A stretch of DNA of 64,000 bases from Pythium myriotylum (taxonomy: Eukaryota; Oomycota; Peronosporomycetes; Pythiales; Pythiaceae): NCBI GenBank assembly GCA_023091665.1, contig JALJCQ010000012.1, positions 372,001 through 436,000 on the forward strand, read 5' to 3'. Under the pieces are notes generated by a model. The model searched no databases and was not told the origin of the DNA. It saw only the letters and a list, made by a program, of their open reading frames with translations. Positions 57,977-64,000 of this stretch are shown here, one piece after another. Position 1 is the first letter of the stretch. The number at the start of each line of letters is the position of its first letter. Position numbers and translations under genes: made by a program.

Positions 57977-58858
57977 GTTTCCTCTTGCTGATTGCTTTCG
58001 AACTGCGGCGCACACTTTCCCACCGTCTGCATTTCAGCCAATCAGCACTTGAGCAGACCAATAACCCAATATCAGGCTCTGGCAATTGGGTAACTGGGTG
58101 AATGGTTGGGTGCTGGGTTCATGATCAATGAATTAAGGGTAAATCCGTTTACGGACCCGTATTTTAAAAAATACGGGTCCGTAAACGGATTTCCCCTTAA
58201 CCCTTTCGCGAACGCGAGCTGAACAATAGGAAGTGTATCAATACAAATTTCAAGTATAATATTTATAGATCGTGCAAAATTTGCCCGTTCGCCATTCCCG
58301 CACCCATAATTTCGTCTTTCCATATCACGCATTCGAAAAATTGGGCTGTTCCCTCAACCCAAAAGTGGATAAATTTTTACCGTCCCATCCCTCGATCGTG
58401 CAAAATTTGCCCGTTTGACTTGTCGATGTTGATTGGAGAAAAATGTGGGGTCAAGCAACGATTGGAGAAATAGCTGCATCAAGTGCCGTTGCTTTCCGAC
58501 ACCACCCAATTAAACGCCGTTGTTTTCAGGAAAGTTTCAAAGCTAATCTTCGCGGCTGTCCATCCCTCGTCATCACATGATGCGTGAGCTCGTTGCCACA
58601 TATTCATCGTGGCCCACTCAACCAGTTCTCCACCTCCTCCTAGCCATTCGGCTTCGCTCTGCTCCGCTCCGCCATCTCAACAGCGACAGCAAACGCCTCC
58701 AAAACAACACAATGCGCGTGCAACGAATGTGTAAGTAAACGTGATTCTCATCGTTGGTTGATGCATGCTAACGTCCTGTCCCGCTCAAGCTGTCATTGAT
58801 TCCCATCAAGCACGAGTTTTCTCGCTCTCGTGCCACAGTTGCTCTGGGTCTCACAATC
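57977..58858. other. Intergenic region with TTAA-flanked foldback and direct repeats
   Basis: Upstream region of both CRN2 (minus) and the N4BP2-like gene (plus). It contains the small element at 58137-58196 and a CCCTTTCGCG word at 58201. It also has two direct copies of GATCGTGCAAAATTTGCCCG (58269 and about 58395), and a probable 5' UTR intron near 58730-58789 (GTAAGT donor, GCTAAC branch, CTCAAG end). No ORF of note. Confidence 0.5.
58137..58196. mobile_element. 60-bp foldback flanked by TTAA
   Basis: GGGTAAATCCGTTTACGGAC and its near-complement form a hairpin with GGG/CCC ends and TTAA on both sides (58133-58136 and 58197-58200). It has the same target signature as the 342-bp MITE. Directly after the right TTAA comes CCCTTTCGCGAACG, close to the MITE terminus, so a second decayed element may start there. 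Confidence 0.6.
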
Positions 58859-60055
58859 ATGGAGCACCCGATCGTCCGCATGTTCCCCGAGGAGGTCCGT
58901 ATGATCGTCGATAAGTTCAGCGACGAGCGCATCCGCACTCGCGATCGTCGAAGCCTCGTCGTCATCCTCCGTGGGCTACCAGGGTGCGGGAAGTCAACGT
59001 TCGCAGTTTTCCTCAAGCTTTACGCCGAATCGATTGGGCTCGAGGCCCAGATCTGCAGCGCAGACACATATTTCATCACTCACCACGGTTACAGATATGA
59101 TTCGACCAGGCTCGGGGAAGCGCATGCGCGTTGCCAAGCGGAGTGTTTCCAAGCGCTGATTCGACGTGTTCCGATCGTGATAATCGACAACACCAACGTG
59201 ACGTACTCAGAGTGGAACAGATACGTGTTGCTGGTACGAGAGGGCTACCACGCATTCTGTCGCGTCAGTTTCGAGGGAAATCTCGACGTTCAAGACCTCC
59301 TCACTCGCTCGTGGCACGACATTCCTGAGTCAACGATGCGCAGGCGACTCCAGTTGTTCTATCAGGACAACGAAGCTTACGCTGCACACTGCACGGTCGC
59401 CATCCGCCGCGATATTTTCGCCGCGCAAGATGATCAAGTCCTGGAGCGAACCCATCCGATGCTGCTCATGTTCTTCGAGTTGATACGAGAACGGGTTGAC
59501 GCTTTCGCGACGTTGCGGGCGGGTGCGACTGGATGGGATGCGCTCCAGAGCCTCGTCTTCGTTCTTCGCGGTCTCCCGGGATGCGGCAAGACGACATTTG
59601 CTTTGCAGACGAAGGTGTACGCCCAAGCTCGGCGACTCCAGACCCTGATCTGTTCAAGCGACGACGTCTTCCGCAGCCAGCAAGGCTTCCATTTTGTGCC
59701 GGCCAACCTTGCCGACGCCCGTGGGGAATGCCTGCAGACGCTGCGCTTCGCTCTCCACCGCCATGTCCCTGTCGTCGTCGTCGATGACGCGCATATCACG
59801 GCCGCCGAATGGACCCCAGTTTTGGCGGAAGTGCGTTTGCATCAGGTCGTATTCGTGAACTTCGTGTGCACTACGATGGAGCAAGCTCAAGCACTGATCT
59901 CGCGTACGTTCACACACTGCACTGAGTACGATCGCGCGAGGCTGCCCGCCAACTTCCAAGAATTCCAAGCTGCGCAACTCCCAGAGCACGTGGACGTCTT
60001 CCCAACGTTCAACGCATGGGATTTCCTTACGGAAGATGCCCATCGCTACAACTAG
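58859..60055 (+). CDS. Tandem P-loop kinase-like protein (N4BP2L/AAA_33 type)
   Basis: 398 residues from ATG 58859. An in-frame upstream extension has no ATG, and a GTAAGT intron in the leader is likely. Two homologous domains follow each other. The first has Walker A LRGLPGCGKST (about 36-46), ICSADTYF and VIIDNTNVTYSEWN. The second has LRGLPGCGKTT (about 236-246), ICSSDDVF and VVVDDAHITAAEW. This is the AAA_33/polynucleotide-kinase-like arrangement seen in NEDD4-binding protein 2 and its short relatives. The second copy has DDAH in place of DNTN, which may weaken catalysis. The substrate is unknown; an RNA or DNA 5'-end kinase is a guess. It is convergent with the DOT1-like gene. Confidence 0.8.
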   Translation: MEHPIVRMFPEEVRMIVDKFSDERIRTRDRRSLVVILRGLPGCGKSTFAVFLKLYAESIGLEAQICSADTYFITHHGYRYDSTRLGEAHARCQAECFQALIRRVPIVIIDNTNVTYSEWNRYVLLVREGYHAFCRVSFEGNLDVQDLLTRSWHDIPESTMRRRLQLFYQDNEAYAAHCTVAIRRDIFAAQDDQVLERTHPMLLMFFELIRERVDAFATLRAGATGWDALQSLVFVLRGLPGCGKTTFALQTKVYAQARRLQTLICSSDDVFRSQQGFHFVPANLADARGECLQTLRFALHRHVPVVVVDDAHITAAEWTPVLAEVRLHQVVFVNFVCTTMEQAQALISRTFTHCTEYDRARLPANFQEFQAAQLPEHVDVFPTFNAWDFLTEDAHRYN

Positions 60056-60210
60056 TGCGGTCGCTCCTGCGGCGTGAATTTGATCTCGTAATGGACTTCA
60101 TTTTTACTTCATTTTTGCCATCCCTACTCTGTTGGTCTTGTGTAGACGTACAAGGCTACTCGACTATGTTTGTACTCAGTCCGAACACTGAGAGTCTCAG
60201 TCTCTTCGCG

Positions 60211-61185
60211 TCACAGCAAACAAAACTCTCGCATGCATCGATTTCGATGCCGTGGACAAGCTCGCGCGCCAAGCACAACCATGCCCAAGCCTGGCAAGAC
60301 ACAGCATAAGTGATGCACAGCATGGCTGGCTTCCTGCGTGAAGAGCAAATTGTTTGCGTACAGCACCGTGGTATCGAGTACCTCCGACCAATCCTCGGCA
60401 AGCTGCAAGACGTTGCCCTGGTGGTTACTTGCTCGTGAGAGACGCGGGTACTGCGCCGTCGCCTCGAAAATTGCTAGTGACCCAAGGGACGCGACATCCT
60501 TGCGGATCTCAATTCCAATCGCTCGATCCGCCGCCGTTTGAAGGACAACTTGAGCAATCACGTTCCCGACACCTGAGCCGACGTCGAGGAAGACATCTTG
60601 TTGACGGAGTTGGCATCGATCAACCAAGTTTGCCACTCCATCTGTCGCCAACTCGCCAACATTGAACTCCGTGCGGCCGGCAGCTTGGCGGACGTCAGAC
60701 TTGGCGATCCCAGCAAATATCTCTGCAACCACGCGGCCAGAGTCCGACACTGAGAGCGGGTTGGCTTCGGTGGTGGGTTGGGTGGTCCTGACCATGTTGT
60801 GTTGGTGCTCGTCGCCTTGAGATTCTCTGCAGACAGAAGTGTTTGACGATAGCGGTGAATCGACCTTACTCAGAGTCAATGGGTGAAGCGAGACGGGCTG
60901 GTGAGTGGGCGTAGTGTATGGGAGGATGAAGACATGTCTTCGGGGTCTTGAGGTGACCGATCGTGCATGCTCAAGGGACTTGAGAAAACGACTTGGGAAC
61001 CCTCGCAGAAGCTTGCCGTGTGTTGTCTTCAGAGTGGTCAACCGCCGCTTCAGCGCCTGCGCATCCTTCTTTGAGTACGCCATCGCAGCTGCTAGCGCTG
61101 CCCACGAGACCTTCCTGCCTCGATCCTCGTACTCTCTGGCCAGGGCCACAAGATGGTAATCTTCATGCTCAGAGAAGTCAGACAT
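60211..61185 (-). CDS. SANT/Myb-like plus DOT1-like methyltransferase
   Basis: 324 residues, single exon, from ATG 61185. The N-terminus (FSEHEDYHLVALAREYEDRGRKVSWAALAAAM) is a SANT/Myb-like helix set, followed by a basic Ser/Thr-rich linker. The C-terminal part has a DOT1 fold: FNVGELATDGVANLV, the SAM-binding DVFLDVGSGVGNVIAQVVLQ and IGIEIRKD, and YANNLLF matching the DOT1 NN-F motif. It ends with ARACPRHRNRCMREF. DOT1 methylates histone H3 K79 and such genes are expanded in oomycetes. The protein stops soon after the Cys-rich RH-type segment, so the end may be truncated. Confidence 0.8.
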   Translation of the reverse strand: MSDFSEHEDYHLVALAREYEDRGRKVSWAALAAAMAYSKKDAQALKRRLTTLKTTHGKLLRGFPSRFLKSLEHARSVTSRPRRHVFILPYTTPTHQPVSLHPLTLSKVDSPLSSNTSVCRESQGDEHQHNMVRTTQPTTEANPLSVSDSGRVVAEIFAGIAKSDVRQAAGRTEFNVGELATDGVANLVDRCQLRQQDVFLDVGSGVGNVIAQVVLQTAADRAIGIEIRKDVASLGSLAIFEATAQYPRLSRASNHQGNVLQLAEDWSEVLDTTVLYANNLLFTQEASHAVHHLCCVLPGLGMVVLGARACPRHRNRCMREFCLL

Positions 61186-61493
61186 TTTCGATCACTCTGG
61201 CTCAGCGTTCAAACCACACCATCTTTCGACTTGGTATTGCTATGTAATTCCCGTCCATAATCATATACACACTCCAAGCTTATTGATGGTGGTCTGGTGC
61301 GTCAGTATCCACAATTATGTCACTCAATTGAAGTTTTACCATCTTTCTGCTTGGTTTTAGTATACATTAAGGAGGTGTAATGATATACAAAAATATTGAT
61401 TATTGATGGTAGTCGGCTTGACATCTTCAGCTTTAAGCTTGAAATAGGTATAGGGTTTCGTCAGTTAACGGTATTCAAAGGAACCGTTTAAAG
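61186..61493. promoter_or_regulatory. Divergent AT-rich upstream region
   Basis: 308 bp between the DOT1-like and coiled-coil starts. It contains words also found at 63,43x and 63,63x (a CATCTT..TAAGCTT....GGTAT pattern), which may be ends of a small repeat family. Confidence 0.45.
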
Positions 61494-63170
61494 ATGGTCA
61501 CTAGAGTTGACCGGTCAGACAAACGAGCTCCGTCGAGAACAACGCGATTGGCCCCCCGATTCAGTCAAAAGTCAAGTATTTTGATGCCATCGTCACCTCC
61601 TCAGGAACTGCGCCATGGTTGCGCGACGGCTGTCCAGGATACTAGCTCCCAAGTCGGAGCCTCATCCGCCGCGACGGAGAACCCAGAGCTACCGACAGTG
61701 TCCACCACACCGTCAGCGTGCCCTGGTAGCAGTGGGGAGACAGGAAGGCCGAGGAAGAAGTACAAGAACTACAAGTCCACCATCTTCTCGGACACACCAG
61801 CTCCGAAGCTTCGCGGTCGACCGCCTGCTGTGCAAACACACCCGAATGTGATCTCGGATGCAGATTTTGCGTGGCTCTTGGGCGTCGTCTCCGATCACGA
61901 CAAAAAGAAGAAGAGCGGGGGAAAAGTCGGACCGTTCTACAAGTTGCTCAACACACGCTTAGCTCATCTTGAAGAACGTGTTCTCAATAACCACATCAAG
62001 CAAGCGCGGCGTCGGCTCGAATTGAAGCAGCAACAGAAGCAGAAGGTGAGAGACGAAGAGGCCAGAGTTCGACGTGAAGCCGATGAGGCCAAGGCGAGCT
62101 TGGAGCAAGAAGTTGAGGCCTTCTCAGCCATCGTACTGCCCGATATTTGCTCCCTCAGTATCCGTGATGCTTGTTCTTTGCGCCGGAGGGTTTCTTGCTG
62201 CGTCGCCACTTGCTCATCTTGCTCTTGAATCTTTTTCTTGAGCTCCTTGATCATAGATATGTAGCTTGATGAGGCCTCCTCCACTGCGCGCTTCTGCTGC
62301 TCCTCAATATCCTGTTTCGCCTTCGCCACTGCAGCATCGCGGGCTTTTACGGCTTCTTCCAGACACGTACACTGCGCGACAAGCTTCGTGTTCTCCTCAG
62401 CGAGTGCAGATGCGTCCGCGGCAAGCTTTCTCTTTGAGTTAGAAGCTGCGAAAGAGAAGTTGGCCAAGGCAGAAGCGACTAACCTCGAGTTGTCCCAAGT
62501 GCTTGGCCCGAAGTTGAAGGAGTTGCATCGATTGAAGACACAGCTTCAGGCCGCGGAGGTTACGTTTGCACAACAACAGCATCAATATCGAGCACAGCTC
62601 GAACAGTCCAAGATGCAATTACGTGTCGCTGAGGAACAGCGTGACGAGGCACTCGCGTCGCTTGACTTGTTCAGCCGCGCCAGCAAGGTGGAGTTCGAGC
62701 TCAAGAAACTCAAGATGGCCACAAGTTGTGCGTACAATGGAGATGGGCGCTTCAAGAGCCGGGCCAAGAGCCCTTTCGAGAATGGCCCATTCTGTAAGTT
62801 CTACATACCTTGGCTGGTGTGTGCTGGATGCTGAGTTGTTGGTGCCCTAGGGAACAATGCAAGCATGGCAGACATGGCAGTGCGTGTAACGGAGGCTCGC
62901 GGGGCTGACACTGTCCAATTGAATCGCCTCCGAAAGCTTTTCAAGAGATGGCGAGACGTGCGAAACGACATCAGCCACACTCCTGACGGGTACATAAAGT
63001 ACGTGGTCGAGGCAGACGAGCTGAAGAGGGATATGGATGCGCTATGTGAAGCCGTGGCTCCATCCATCATTGCCATGAGTGATTCTTCGGGCACGGAACT
63101 ACTCAGTAGCGTAGTCTCATATGTCCTAGGGAAGCAACAGGAGTTCTCGAATAACAGGTTGCGTGGATAA
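61494..63170 (+). pseudogene. Coiled-coil protein with AT-hook-like motifs; coding sequence contains an inverted segment
   Basis: Exon 1 runs from ATG 61494. Exon 2 is 62851-63170, joined by a GTAAGT...CCCTAG intron (62794-62850) with correct phase. The N-terminal part has GRPRKKYKN and LRGRPP (AT-hook-like) and PNVISDADFAWLLGVVSDHDKKKK, then a coiled coil ending RREADEAKASLEQEVEAF. The plus frame then becomes Cys/Ser-rich and stops at 62228. Coiled coil resumes in the same frame at about 62445 (ELEAAKEKLAKAEATNLELSQVL) and continues to the exon end. Between them, the minus strand encodes coiled coil. As printed the gene is broken; as an original gene it would be a long coiled-coil nuclear protein. 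The family is not recognised. Confidence 0.7.
62125..62445 (-). other. Inverted segment within the coiled-coil gene
   Basis: The reverse strand reads KRKLAADASALAEENTKLV, EEAVKARDAAVAKAKQDI, YISMIKELKKKIQEQDEQVA and ETLRRKEQASRILREQI. This is a heptad-type coiled coil that would fit between the flanking plus-strand coiled coils. Breakpoints lie near 62120-62135 and 62425-62450, where short AGCTTG/CAAGCT words occur in inverse orientation. Confidence 0.7.
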
Positions 63171-63808
63171 TTGAATGCCAATTTTTTCATCATCTGAGGC
63201 ACACACAGCGCGCCAGCGTCGTCAGTGTGTTTGTTGCTTACGAATAGCGTCCTATCGCGTCAGACACAGAGGTGCTAGCGATTTGTTGGTATTGTTGAAC
63301 GCAGCTGGTGCTTCGTCAAGTCAGCGCTGCCTCGCCTAGGAGACTCATACTCCTTACTGCGGCACCATCGCACTCAGCTCATCAGCTCTTCATGATCGTT
63401 TCATAACCTCATCTGAATGACCCTAGTGCCCATCTTTAAGCTTACAATGGGTATTAAATAAAGAGCTATATTCACATACAAACATCATGTTTAAAGATGG
63501 TGTCATTCAAGTGAGGCCAGCATGCGATGGGCAAGCACCTTCACGATCCTTCTTATTTGTATATGATTACCCCCAGTAATTATATACAAGAGGTGAGCTA
63601 AATGATGGTAGTTGATTCTTCACCTCACTAGTCACCATCATAAAGCTTACAATTGGTATAGCTTTATCGGCATTAATGGTATAGAGCAAGCAAGGCAAAA
63701 GATGAAAGGACATGATTGGTTGTCGCGCTTATAGTAAGTCCAAGTGGATTGATGCCCTTGGAGATAGCCAACGCGTGCAACACGCGAACTGAGTGTTGGA
63801 AGTGAGCG
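63171..63808. other. Intergenic region with repeated AT-rich words
   Basis: 638 bp without a credible ORF. Two copies of a CAT(C)..TAAGCTTACAAT.GGTAT word (about 63430 and 63635), with ATGATGGT(AGT) nearby, echo the region 61400-61500. The promoter of the chromodomain gene should lie here. Confidence 0.5.
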
Positions 63809-64000
63809 ATGGGGTCGAAGCGGAAGAAACCAGCAGTGAAAGAAGATGAGAACGAAGACGAGTACGAAGTAGAAGCTATCCGAGACAAACGCGTACACAG
63901 GCGCGGTATCGATTACCTTGTGAAGTGGAAGGGCTATACGGAGTGCACGTGGGTGAAGGAGAGCGATCTGAGCTGTGATGACCTTGTCGCCGCATTCGAA
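63809..64000 (+). CDS. HP1-like chromodomain protein, 5' part
   Basis: ATG at 63809; open to the window edge (64 codons). A basic then acidic start (MGSKRKKPAVKEDENEDE) leads straight into a chromodomain: YEVEAIRDKRVHRRGIDYLVKWKGYTECTWVKESDL. The aromatic cage candidates Y, W and a third position occupied by Thr-Cys-Thr-Trp are visible, matching HP1/CBX readers of methylated histone lysine. The C-terminal chromoshadow domain, if any, is outside the window. The acidic patch before the chromodomain is typical of HP1. It is not part of a retrotransposon as far as can be seen. Confidence 0.8.
   Translation, partial: MGSKRKKPAVKEDENEDEYEVEAIRDKRVHRRGIDYLVKWKGYTECTWVKESDLSCDDLVAAFE

Noticed and set aside
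61964..62467. Independent minus-strand coiled-coil gene
   Set aside because: The coiled coil fits as a missing piece of the surrounding plus-strand gene; its ends run into antisense of the flanking exons, so a flipped segment is the simpler reading.
1..64000. tRNA, rRNA or bacterial features (operons, Shine-Dalgarno sites, attachment sites)
   Set aside because: No cloverleaf or rRNA-like sequence was seen, and the gene structure is eukaryotic with spliceosomal introns.

Overview
The window reads as nuclear DNA of an oomycete (stramenopile). The evidence is GC-rich genes with short GT-AG introns (often GTGCGT or GTAAGT donors), closely packed divergent and convergent gene pairs, two Crinkler (CRN) effector-type genes, and large Ty3/gypsy elements with an extra archaeal-type RNase H, as described for oomycetes. 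The species is not determined. No rRNA, tRNA or CRISPR array was seen.

Layout. 1-13061 is a conserved housekeeping block: oligopeptidase B (5' part), a large Val/Glu-repeat membrane protein, NDUFB7, LSM12, a folate-receptor-like protein, a CUE protein, CD2BP2/LIN1 and FCF1. Several exon structures were resolved by hand and keep frame throughout. 13062-14743 is a decayed gene remnant holding a 342-bp TTAA-flanked MITE. 14744-16567 is the 5' part of a broken LTR element. 16568-32013 (E1) and 36566-50439 (E2) are two related giant Ty3/gypsy elements with gag-pol on the minus strand. Each also carries a convergent plus-strand ORF (aORF) between pol and the left LTR. Between them, 32014-36565 holds a MULE transposase remnant, a tyrosine recombinase and the first part of a C48 (Ulp1-like) protease. 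E2 splits that protease; its end lies at 50440-50644. 50645-58015 is an inverted duplication of a CRN gene. Its two arms (2,376 bp each) flank a 1.3-kb copy of the FCF1 3' region. 58859-64000 returns to single-copy genes: a tandem N4BP2-like P-loop protein, a SANT-DOT1-like methyltransferase, a coiled-coil protein containing a flipped internal segment, and the start of an HP1-like chromodomain protein.

Main points. (1) E1 and E2 share a design: ORF1/Gag start codon inside the primer-binding site, a canonical T TTA AAC -1 frameshift site plus hairpin at the gag stop, two RNase H-like regions, a chromodomain, and an antisense-strand ORF. In E2 that ORF has a plus-strand intron. (2) The two CRN genes share an almost identical body behind two unrelated N-terminal header domains, and the junction falls at the conserved VVVP-type motif. 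(3) Several rearrangements can be read directly: a MULE exon fragment captured in an LTR tandem array, a MITE with its empty site preserved elsewhere in the window, and an inversion inside a coiled-coil gene.

Both retrotransposons are broken in several places although their LTRs are nearly or fully identical. This suggests recent mobilisation of defective copies, or assembly errors for the single-base indels. All calls come from reading the sequence; no database search was run.
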